Source: Siderastrea radians (taxonomy: Eukaryota > Cnidaria > Anthozoa > Scleractinia > Rhizangiidae). Taken from it: 64,000 nt of DNA. A program made the translations under genes and the position numbers. Each line of letters starts with the position of its first letter. Within the stretch, counting starts at the first letter, position 1. The stretch lies in NCBI GenBank assembly GCA_964017195.1, contig OZ024890.1, positions 68,997,376-69,061,375 of the forward strand, given 5' to 3'. Below, piece by piece: positions 34,801-44,200 of this stretch. The notes below the pieces were generated by a model. The model did no database searches. It was not told the DNA's origin and saw only the letters and a list, made by a program, of their open reading frames with translations.

Positions 34801-37800
34801 TAAGAACTAGGTAACAACTGAAACAAATATTGATTTAAGAAATCCAACTGACGGAAGACAAACCAGTTGCCTATTTACAAGCGCAGCCGAAGGATTTATA
34901 ACTCGGGACTGCCGTGAAACAAATCCATGAAGTGCTCAAAGTGGGATTCAAACCCGGGACCCACGGACTCGAAGTCCAACACCCTAACCACTCGGCCACC
35001 CTGCCTCCCCTGAGGCAGAGTAGAGGCAGAGTAGAGGCAGAGTAGAGGCAGAGTAGAGCAAGTTCATTCAATATTAATGACGATGTTTCTAAATTGTCTG
35101 AATAAGTACTCCGCATTTAATTTGTAATTTCCTGCCATGTTCCCTAGTTTGGCACCTTATATCGGCAGAGTTCAATATGGTATGTCAATTAATGCGAGGG
35201 CGTGTTATTTACGTAAATACAGTGAAACCTGTTTTAAGCGGAACCCATATCAAGCGGACACCTTTTAGTAAGCGGACACCAGCTTAAGTCCCTAAATTTC
35301 CTTGCCAAGTTTACTTTAAACCGAGCCTGTATTCAGCGGACACCCTTATTAAGCGGATGCGGACACCAAAATCGAGCCATTTTATTACAAGAAACCTGCA
35401 TTAAGTGGAAATTTAAGTGTTTCCAGAAGGTACTTTTATGACACATGGCATTGCTTTCTGGTTCGAAGGGCGTGTTTTCCAGGTTATTTAGTAATTCTAC
35501 TCGGAACGGCCAGTTTCGAAAGGTATTCGATAAAGCATGTGAAGTATGCGAGTAAATAAAGGTGGAGATAAAAGAAGTCAATAATTAACTATTGCTTTGC
35601 GATTTATCATAACTTGTATTAAGAGGACATCAGCGATGGTCCCAAGGGTGTCTGCTTAATGCAGGTTTCACTGTTAAGTGTAATTGCCTCCCGGCTGAGA
35701 GTGATTATAAGCAACACCACAGTTATTATCCACTTGAAATTGCTGAATATCAATGCACGCCCCAGCCGTGCCCATCGAAATGTTGGGATTTACCATGTAG
35801 ATGGAAACTCTGGTGGGTTTAAATTTTCCGCGAAAGTTCACTTTACCATAAACTTATTACCATGTATGTGAATGTTACCAAAGTCAGAACATAAGCGAAC
35901 TTCAAAAAAAAGCTTTTTATGCTGTTGTTTTTTGTTTTAAAAAAGAAAAGCAGTTTGACAGTTTTTACTTAGTGAAACGTACAGGGTGTGAAGTGTAAAG
36001 TTGTTTTTCCGCTAAGTAACTGAGGTATTAAAGTTAACGCTTTTTGCGTTTTGCGTTTTTTGCGATTCCAGGTGTAATTTATTTTACTGCGAACTTTGAT
36101 CTCGCAAGAAAAGAAAGAAGTTTTTTTAGTCAAAGAAAAGCAGTGAAACAAACTCGCAAAAATTGTGTCACAAAATATCATTCTTGCAAAATCACAAAAT
36201 TAACCTGTCGCAAAAATTCTCTTTTTAACATAAGGCTATTTTCATCAGAATGTCATTTTCAGCCTGGCTTTTACACTGAAAAGAGTTATAACTCTAACTC
36301 TAGGAAATTAAATAATTCGCCTCAGGCGAGTTATGGACGAAACTCATTTCAGGTTCTCTGATTACGATTTTTCTTTATGGCATTTGTTGTTGACTCTTAT
36401 CCTAACCACTTGACCTGCTACATCTGATCAGGCGATAGCCATTTTTATAATTAAATTCAACCAGCTACAGACCTTATAAATGAAATTATTTGAGTTAATT
36501 CTCTCTTGACTATTAATGCTCCTTTTTTCATAATTTTTAATACTTTGTTAAATTCTCCCCACGGGCTTTTCACAAAGAAATGTAAATGTATGCAAAATAG
36601 CTAAAAAATTTACTCGTCCATAAAAACCAGCTAATGAAATAAGGTTGCTACAAGTTCTTAAAATGTTCCTTTAAGGCAAGTTTGTTTGTTGAGTTACCTT
36701 TCCCTCTTCCGCATTAACAACTGGTCATTGGTTTTTATCTCGCAGTATTAAACTATGCTCTTCTGTTCCGGGGTTCCGGAAGAATTAAAGATTACGTCAT
36801 CATACATGGCATGCGAAAGCTCACAGCCGTGACATTCTGTCTGTGGATGAAAACCGCTAAAGGGAATGAAGGAACGCCGCTGAGTTATGCAGTGGAGGGA
36901 GAACACAACGAACTGTTCCTAAGGGACTACAGAAATTTCCTACTTTATGTGGGAGGTGCTGAGACAAGGTACAAATATTCAGTCTCTTAATGTCTGAATC
37001 TCAGACGGTCCGATGTACCGTCCTCGGGAGAGAAAGCAAACGACCCTGCTGCCGTCTAAGGCTTACCTCCCATTTACTGAAAAGTCCCCTAATCTGGTCA
37101 CAAAATATTTTTTATTGCACTTATAGGGTCATTGCAATGCTAACTTAGCTTCTAATTTTGAAAATAAAATTGCATGCATAGTCGTCAGCGGAGGGGAAGA
37201 TGTACAGAAGGGAGGATGTACGGTGTGAAGCACCTTCATCCACAGCGTGATTCGTTGCAATTTTTCGTAAATAGTACAAAATATATACAGGCATAGATTT
37301 AATTTCTATACCAAAGTGCACACTAACAGCTAAAATGAAGAAAGACGGCTGAGATAACACGAGTCGTATAAGTTCAGATGTGAGTTCAGTTTATTATAAG
37401 TATAGTTAACACGTTACTTATTTTAATAGCCCGACTGATGTATCTGCAAATGATAGGAAGTGGCACCACATCTGTGCAACATGGGAGAACGCAGCTGGAT
37501 CCTGGAGGCTGTACAAAGACGGCATAATTGGGAATAGTGGCAATGGTCTTCATACAGGTAGATTTCCTTCTGTAACTGGGCATAGTTTTCTACTTCACAC
37601 ATCTTCACAAAGTGAGTAACATGATAGTAACTTCACGTAGGACTGGCAACGTTAACCTTAAATTAAACGTCAGAGTGTTCTTCCATTACAGTTTTGTGCG
37701 ATACAAACAAAGAACAAACACAGTTCCTTCATTACAAGAAGAGAAATAACTCATTGTTTTCTAATCATTTTAGTTCATGTGATCTAGCGGTGGAAAAATG

Positions 37801-38542
37801 ATTAAAACTGGTCAAAGATTTTAACCTAAGATCTTTACCAAAATTGTGCTCTACAAATTTATTCAGAGCAGTCTCACCCTAGGCTCAGTTTCCAACCGTG
37901 GGTGTTTCGATGCGTCGGCGATTCCTTCCACCTTCACAGCTGTGTACACGGGCTTGATGTTGTTTAGATTGACCAATCAGGGACAAGCCCGTCGCCCAGC
38001 CGTGAAGGTGAACAGGATCGCGGGTGCATCGAGACACCCACGGCTGAAACTGAACCTAGTCTCACCCGTGACCTCAGCCTTGTCGTTTGAATAGAAAAAA
38101 ATAAAAGAATCCTTCTATTTACTTTTATCATGTTTATATTTTTGATTGTTAAAACGAACTACAACTCACTGAGTAGTCTTAGCAGCGTGGCCGTGACAAT
38201 AACGTCATAGCTGGTCTTGGCTTGGCTTGGTTTTGTTCAAGTGAAGTAGATGAATAACTCAGCTTTTCTTTTTTCGAAGGTCGCGTGATCCGTGGCGGTG
38301 GAGCACTGGTACTAGGTCAAGACCAAGACAAAGTTGGAGGATCCTTCAAATGGCGTCAGAGTTTCCTTGGTGAAATAACAGGAGTCAATATTTGGGATCA
38401 TGTGATAGGGGAGCAAGGGATCAAGAACATGTCCAAGTCGTGCCAGAAAGGGGAGGGGAACGTATTCCAGTGGCACGACTTTAGGACTCACTTGAAAGGC
38501 TCAGTGAAGGTAATTAACTCCACATGTCAGCCTACACCATGA
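28895..38542 (+). CDS. Secreted apple-EGF-Ser-rich-pentraxin protein, copy 1 (seven exons)
   Basis: The exons are 28895-28964, 31511-31773, 32103-32217, 33580-34518, 36746-36968, 37430-37557 and 38280-38542. All have GT-AG borders, and phases 1-0-1-1-2-1 give 666 residues. Exon 1 is a signal peptide ([17 protein letters not shown]). Exon 2 is an apple/PAN domain ([32 protein letters not shown]). Exon 3 is an EGF domain with six Cys ([24 protein letters not shown]). Exon 4 is a Ser/Thr/Val mucin-like stalk of about twelve 18-residue repeats. Exons 5-7 form the pentraxin domain ([16 protein letters not shown]). Relative to the upstream gene, calcium-site residues change (DN to HN, EQD to DQD, D to K), and one codon is missing in exon 5 (KTAKGN against KTADKGN). 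Predicted extracellular; function unknown, probably recognition or adhesion. Confidence 0.85.
28965..31510 (+). other. Intron 1 of apple-EGF-pentraxin copy 1
   Basis: This 2.5-kb intron aligns with copy 2 intron 1 apart from the piggyBac insertion there. The paralogous empty TTAA site lies at about 29319 (GTCCTTTAAACGGGAGTCGAA). A 36-bp imperfect tandem pair (CAAAATGTG...CATCAGTGTAA) occurs at about 30855-30910. No coding content is supported. Confidence 0.6.
32353..32505. mobile_element. 153-bp MITE (foldback) in intron 3 of copy 1
   Basis: Perfect or near-perfect 57-bp arms (TAGGCTTCTTTCGATATATT... and its inverse) enclose a 39-bp loop. The same intron in copy 2 (about 47065-47075, GAGCGAATTACAACAAC) lacks it, so the insertion post-dates the gene duplication or was lost there. 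The terminal TA on both sides is compatible with a TA target duplication as in Tc1/mariner-type MITEs. Confidence 0.88.
33580..34518 (+). repeat. 54-bp coding tandem repeats (Ser-rich exon of copy 1)
   Basis: The exon is built of 54-bp units encoding 18 residues of the form SVSxSTSVSASxSSSVSQ, about twelve full units plus degenerate ends. The exon is 939 bp, against 993 bp in copy 2, a difference of exactly one unit. Aligning units by eye suggests two gains and one loss. Such arrays usually change by unequal exchange or slippage. Confidence 0.9.
34719..35007 (-). repeat. tRNA-derived SINE (minus orientation) in intron 4
   Basis: Read on the minus strand, the head carries an A-box-like GGTGGCCGAGTGG and a B-box-like GGGTTTGAATCC, as in Ser/Leu-type tRNA genes. 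About 200 bp of unrelated body follows, then an (ATT)n tail (AATAATAAT on the plus strand at 34719-34750). A matching copy sits at 49465-49763, so it predates the gene duplication. It is not a functional tRNA gene. Confidence 0.8.
35012..35055. repeat. 11-bp tandem repeat, four copies
   Basis: GAGGCAGAGTA is repeated four times exactly. It is absent from the equivalent position in copy 2, where about 190 bp are missing next to the SINE. Confidence 0.95.
35220..35673. mobile_element. Pogo/Tigger-like non-autonomous element
   Basis: It begins CAGTGAAACCTG and ends CAGGTTTCACTG, flanked by TA on the left and TT on the right. The interior contains AAGCGGACACC-type subrepeats characteristic of Tigger/pogo MITEs. 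The same element lies at 49789-50244 in copy 2 with one changed terminal base, so it is older than the duplication. Superfamily assignment is by terminal motif only. Confidence 0.75.
37774..37794 (+). pseudogene. Relic of a pentraxin last exon in intron 6 of copy 1
   Basis: After an acceptor-like ATTTTAG, TTCATGTGATCTAGCGGTGGA matches the start of the last exon of the upstream pentraxin gene (GTCACGTGATCCGTAGCGGTGG) except for a 2-bp loss and two changes. Homology then stops. The same relic is at 52498-52518 in copy 2. The working exon 7 of copy 1 lies about 500 bp further on. Confidence 0.45.
37879..38060. repeat. Foldback element in intron 6 of copy 1
   Basis: CTAGGCTCAGTTTCCAACCG followed by TGGGTGTTTCGATG is mirrored by CATCGAGACACCCACGGCTG then AAACTGAACCTAG. 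Arms are about 40 bp with mismatches. Inner CCTTCACAGCTG/CAGCCGTGAAGG pairing adds to the fold. It lies beyond the end of the segmental duplication. Confidence 0.75.
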
Positions 38543-39689
38543 ACCCATGCCTTGTCCACATGACGTTGTCAACTCCGTTATGGAATCACCTTATAACAGG
38601 GAATTTTCACGAGAACATAGTTTTCTGATTCTGAGAGGGGGATTCGCGGCGACACTTCTTTTTCTCGAATTTTGAGAATTTGTCGAAACTTCCCACTGAT
38701 GACTAAGAGACTTCGTTATCATCGACGCTACAAAAATTTGCTCTTGCAAAACTTCCTGTAATATGGTACATTTCTTATTCCTGCACTGAGTCATTCCACC
38801 ACATTTGGTCAGGACAACTCGCTAAATAATGACACCGTAGTATCCCGGTTTAGGAACACAATGCACTGCAATGAATTTTTTATTCGATGGCTTTACAGGT
38901 AACACTCAAGGACACTTTACTCTTTTCTCGTATCTTTCCTTCCTACTTGTAAAATATCAGCGCATTTTATTGGTAAAATAATTGAATAAGGTGTATAAAC
39001 TTCGGATGATATGATATTAAAAACTCTTATGAGTTTAATTATGATGTGTCGCCACTTCATTGTATGAATAAAAAATCAGTCTTGTTTGTTTGTTTGTTTT
39101 TTGTCAATCAAGAGAATTCTAGCCTTCACCTCAGTGCGGTTTAACTGTAGCCATTTTTTCAATCTTTAATGTTTCACCCACAACTGGTCACATCCTAACA
39201 AAGACTATTTTAATCTCTCGTTCATACCGGGGGGGGGGGGTACTCCCTTATATAAGCTATATGGGTATGTTCCGCGCCAAAAGGTATGGTTGTTGAGCTT
39301 TTTTGGTCTGAAATAGGGTATAGATTTTGACCATTTTGGTCTGAAATAGGGCGGGGTTTTGTGCACTCTGATATGGGATCCAGTATGGTTCTAACAAGAA
39401 GCTATCGTTCTAAGAACTGAGGTTTGATTAACGTTGTGAATTTGAAGCCTTTCTCAAATGTTTACGCAAAAGAAAACGGGTAAGGGTATGGTCTAAAATA
39501 AGGTATCAAATTTTGTATCAGGTCTGAAATAGGGTAGGGAAAATCACATATTTTGGTCTGAACTAGGGTAAGGGTTTCCAGAAGCGCGCCGCACACCCCC
39601 GTCCAAGACTTCGGGAAGTACCTGCCCCCCTGGCGTTCATACTGTCTTCTCTCTTGCTTTCTCTCAAGCACCAGATCGAGTACACTTTG
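38543..39689. repeat. Intergenic with a TGGTCTGAAATAGGGT repeat fragment
   Basis: 39235-39600 contains five spaced copies of a GGTCTGAAATAGGG-type motif, next to a run of Gs. This looks like a dispersed repeat and not an exon. The remaining sequence after the stop codon of copy 1 is AT-rich 3' flank with no supported gene. Confidence 0.55.
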
Positions 39690-40200
39690 GAATCTCAAAC
39701 CACAAGCAGACCACCCTCTGTTCGTGTGGTGTGTTACTGATGGAGCTTGAGTCGGTTGAGATTTTATTCTACTAGTACAGATATTTAAATATTCTTTACC
39801 TTTATAGTTCAATAAAGTTTACAGAAAAAAATTAACTGAGTCAAGATTGTTGTTTTTATTTGTTTTTTTTTTTTTTTTTTATTTATTTTTTTTTTTTTGC
39901 CGTTCCGAGTTGTATAATAAGACGTTCTCTAGCGAGATTTATACTTTCCGGCCGAAGGCCGGTAATAAGAGAAGAAAGAGAGAAATTCTCTCCTTCTTCT
40001 CTTATTACCGGCCTTCGGGCGGAAAGTATAAATCTCGCAAGAGAACGTCTTGTACTTCAAAGTAAAGAATACTTAATTATCTGTACTAGTAGAACAAAAT
40101 CTCAACCGATCGAGTCGCCTCAAAATTAGAGTCTCAAGTTCCAACAGTAAACACACCACACGAACAGAGGGTGGTCTGCCTGTGCTCAAACCAGACACTT
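39690..40200. repeat. Two-layer palindrome between the gene copies
   Basis: The inner hairpin 39919-40051 has about 65-bp arms (AAGACGTTCTCTAGCGAG... mirrored by CTCGCAAGAGAACGTCTT) and an internal GGCCGAAGGCC/GGCCTTCGGGC. Outer arms also pair imperfectly: about 39700-39810 (AGACCACCCTCTGTTCGTGT) with about 40075-40190 (ACACGAACAGAGGGTGGTCT). A poly-T tract of more than 40 nt interrupts the left side. It is consistent with a long-TIR MITE carrying or flanking a second foldback. Confidence 0.8.
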
Positions 40201-40201
40201 C

Positions 40202-41271
40202 CCTCACTATCCACTGTTTACTAGTAGATAAGGTAGGCTTTAACCCTAAAAAGCTAATCCGAAGCCTGTGAACCATGGTTTGAAGAGTCGTGCTCGTTTT
40301 AGCCCGCGAACAGGTTTCCCAGGGCGTGATCGGTCAGCGGGGAAAATACGAAGAAAGCTCGCACCCTGCGAAGCCTGTTCACAGGCTATGCTCGTTCTCA
40401 ATCTCGTACTCGACCTCCGATCTCATATTTCTGATATCTGTTCCTGTTTTTAGCCTTTGTTAAAATCATCAACATCTCTTTTACCATTTCACAACATAAA
40501 TTAGAAGACGAGACTAAAAAGACTAACATGTTATACTTAACAGCTGCCGCACCTAAGGCGCTTTTTGCTAAATTGCAAAAGAATGATCTGTAAACTATAA
40601 TTCACACCACTGGGGGCGGAATTTATTACAGCTGAATAACAGGTATAATTGTTTTTGAAGTCAGCTAATTTAGAGGGTGATAAATGTCAATAAGTAGACT
40701 TAAATGAACCCACGGACAAACCGTTACCCTAGCAAATTGCTGAATTGCTAAGGAAAACTAAAACGGAAAACTAACAAACTCGTTTTAAAAGACATCACTT
40801 TGTTATGCCTATAAATAATTTATCTTGGTACAGGAACTTAGGAGATATTTTGGTATTTCATGACATGAATTTTTGCAAATTTGCAGAGTTTGCTAAAACC
40901 TTCTTCTCACGAATACAAAATATACCCTTTTTTCACACAAAAAACCGCAAAAGACGTGAAAAATTCATGGCGTGAAAAAGTTCTTAAGTGTATTCGTGAT
41001 GTTATTTTCATTAACCAAGCGATAACAGCTTCGGGCAGTTATTTTAATCACTGGTCAGTATTTGGATGAGCGCAGGTGCAGTGAGATGAACCTTCATTGG
41101 CTAAAACTGGCATAGTTTACATGTGGAACAAAAATTTCTATTATCAGTTGCAAATATTTACTGTCAAGTTAGTATGCTTCACAGGAACAGTTAAAAAGGA
41201 GCAATTGAAAAGTTTTGCAAGTTTAACATTTTTTCTCCAACTCTAAGGATCAATATCTTCGGCCACACCTC
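40202..41271 (+). other. Upstream region of apple-EGF-pentraxin copy 2
   Basis: Homology to 24065-24487 and 28647-28894 makes this the uninterrupted version of the copy 1 upstream region. It includes the single AACAGCTTC at 41024-41032. No separate gene is seen. Any promoter should lie in the last few hundred bases before 41272. Confidence 0.6.
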
Positions 41272-44200
41272 ATGTATGCCATTTTTTTCTGTGTTTTCTA
41301 TTTGCTATTTTCTCTGATACTTGACGGCAGCTGCTCTAAAGGTTAGTTTAAATTTTGTTGTTTCTGTAGATTTGTTTAAACAAACCTTACAGTTACCTGA
41401 AAGAAAATGTTAGTATTTGTTATAAAAATTCGAAGAGATAAATATCACCTTCTATATTGGAGGATAAATAAACACCGACGACGAAGTAACCTAACATGCT
41501 TATTCGTCTTAAAAGACTGGTCGCAATTAGGTCTTTTTGTTAAGCGGAATGACGATTTGGGTTAAATGAATAAATGAAGAAGTGTTCTTAAGTCGGAATC
41601 TCTCTGCGTCCTTAACAGGTGGGGTCCAATGCGACCCCCAGTGATAATAAACATTCACCAAAGCTCGTATGTCTGGACAATTTTTGTCAGATGTCAGTTG
41701 CTTCAAATGCAAATGTTACTTTTAAAATCCAAAGGACTGTGTAAAATTGGTGCTTATTTTCTTATTGGGGTCCAAATTGACCCCAGCGAAGCAAGAGGAA
41801 ATTTCAAGGGTACTAAGTGAAGTATTGGACAATTCAATGTAATATACATAAGGTGCTAACAAGGACGAAGCCTATTCGATGTAGGATTGCTTTGTTCACA
41901 TCAGACTCCTTTTGTTTCCCTTAAGTAATGGCGGCAAAAGGTAGAATTGTGTATTACAATACAGAGGAAACTCTCCGGGCAGTTCTAGAAGGGCAGTCAG
42001 ATGAATCTGAATTAGAAGTTTCCGACAGTTCCGATACAGAAAGTGACCATTTGTCAGAGCCTTCAGACCACAGTGATACTGAGTCAGCTCCTACAGTACC
42101 ACACGACAGGAATGCAACAGACCAGGCTGTCACTCCTTCTGAATCTCCAAATGAGCCTAGAAGAGGTCGTGGTAGAGGTCGAAATCGTGGCCAAGCTAGA
42201 GGACGAGGGCAGCCAGTTAGGGCTGCTGGGGGAGAGGAAGATATCGCTCAGGATGTACTTATTGCCAAGAATGGAACCGTTTGGCGGACTACCCCACAAA
42301 ATGGAGGTCGACGTCGCATGCAAGACATAATAAGGGCACCTCCAGGAATAACAGATGCTGCTAAATGCAACTCAGTCGAGGAAGCCTTCGGATTTTTCAT
42401 CACCCCAACTATGGTTGATCTCATTGTTCTAGAAACTAATCGTGAGGCTAGACGCAGGGTCAGGCAATGGAATGAAGATAACCCTGAGAATCAAAGAGAT
42501 TGGCAAGAAGTTAACTCGACTGAGATTAAGGCCTTCGTTGGGCTTTGTCTTTATGCCGGGTTGCACAAATCAAGTCACGAAACTGTGTCCTCGTTATGGT
42601 CAGAGAATAAAGGGAGACCAATGTTCACTGCAACCATGTCTAGGAATAGATTTACAAGTATTCTCAAGTTCTTAAGGTTTGATAATCGTGCAACTCGGCA
42701 AGAAAGACAATTTGATGACAAACTCGCACCATTTAGGGACTTTTGGAATCTATTTCAAGCACAACTTCCAAAGTTCTACATTCCTGGTCCAGATCTTTGT
42801 GTAGATGAGCAACTTGTGGCCTTTAGAGGCAGATGTGGTTTTCGCCAGTATATTCCATCTAAGCCAGCTAAATATGGAATTAAAATTTGGTGGTGCTGTG
42901 ATTCACAGACCTGTTACCCGTTGAAAGGTGATGTTTATCTGGGAAGGCAACCTGGCCAACAGAGAGAAGTTGGGCAGGGAGCTCGTGTTGTCAAACAGCT
43001 TGTAGAACCATGGCGTACAAGTGGAAGGAATGTGACAGCAGACAATTTTTTCACCTCTATCCCTCTTGCAGAAGATCTTCTGAAGGATGGCTTGACCTCT
43101 GTGGGCACAATACGTTCCAACAAGCCACACATCCCAGATTCAATGAAAGCTAACAGTACCAGACAGGTTCAGAGTTCCCTGTTTGGTTTCAGTGACCAGC
43201 TCACGTTGGTTTCATATGTACCAAAGGAGAAGCAGGCTGTGTTGGTGCTGTCGACAATGCATCATGATGACCTAGTAGATGGTGACACCCAGAAACCAGA
43301 AATTATCCTCTATTACAACTCAGCCAAAAGTGGAGTAGATAATCTGGATCAGTTGGCAACGACGTACACAAGCAGAAGGAAAGTCAACCGTTGGCCTGTA
43401 GCACTATTCGGAAATGTCGTTGATGTTGTGGCTGTAGCAGCATTTATTGTCCGGTTAGGCAACTTTCCTCAATGGAAAATTTCCGAAGGTAAACGCAGGA
43501 GACGCCTCTTCCTTTCAGAGCTAGCAAATCAGCTTGTCATGCCACATATGAGACGCAGAGCACTTACACCCACATTGCAGGCACCGATCAGGAATGCCGT
43601 GAAGATGGTTGGAGTTGATCTTCCCCTACCTGTCCAGCAAGCTCAAGGTCACACAAGTGCGGCAAAGAGAAAGAGATGTCACCTCTGCCCTCGTGGATTC
43701 GATAAGAAGGTTCGGTTGACATGCGATAGGTGCAAGCACCCAGTATGTTCAGCTCACAGTGTTCAACAAGTGCTTTGTGATGAATGCTTCTTGATCTAAG
43801 ACGTCCCATGATGATACAGGCACTGTTTGGTTACATCCCATCAGAATGAAAACGGAATATCCATCCAGAATATCAAACAATTTTAATTCTTTTATGTATT
43901 TTCCAACAGGAATTCGCTGTTTCTGCGGTAAAAGTTTATGATTTTGTTGTTAGAACTTCTATGCAGCCCTGTGATATGCATTGTAAACCACAGTTGGTTT
44001 TTAAATAGTCAATAACCGTAATAAAGGATGGGGTCTGACTAGACCCCAGCTGGTACGATTTGCATAAATCTGTTAAGTTTTCTAAGCATGTTTGCCTAAT
44101 TGGCACGTAAAACGCTCCCTTTAATTTCAAGGAACAATTTTAACCTTTGCATTAGTAAATGGAAGTATAATTAACATTAGTTTTCTAAAAACCATTGAAT

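Larger units (their letters stand above)
24065..37810 (+). repeat. Tandem segmental duplication, unit 1
   Basis: Sequence from about 24065 to 24487 matches 40523-41032. After the 4.16-kb insertion, 28647-37810 matches 41024-52540 with exons, introns, SINE and pogo-like MITE collinear. Homology ends at about 37810 and 52540, just after ATTAAAACTGGTCAAA. Without later insertions both units are about 9.5 kb. Exons are more similar than some introns, and several indels distinguish the copies. Confidence 0.92.

Noticed and set aside
34940..35007. tRNA gene on the minus strand
   Set aside because: A- and B-box motifs are present, but the acceptor stem does not pair and the sequence continues into a SINE body with an ATT tail. 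The same insertion is in the paralogous intron.
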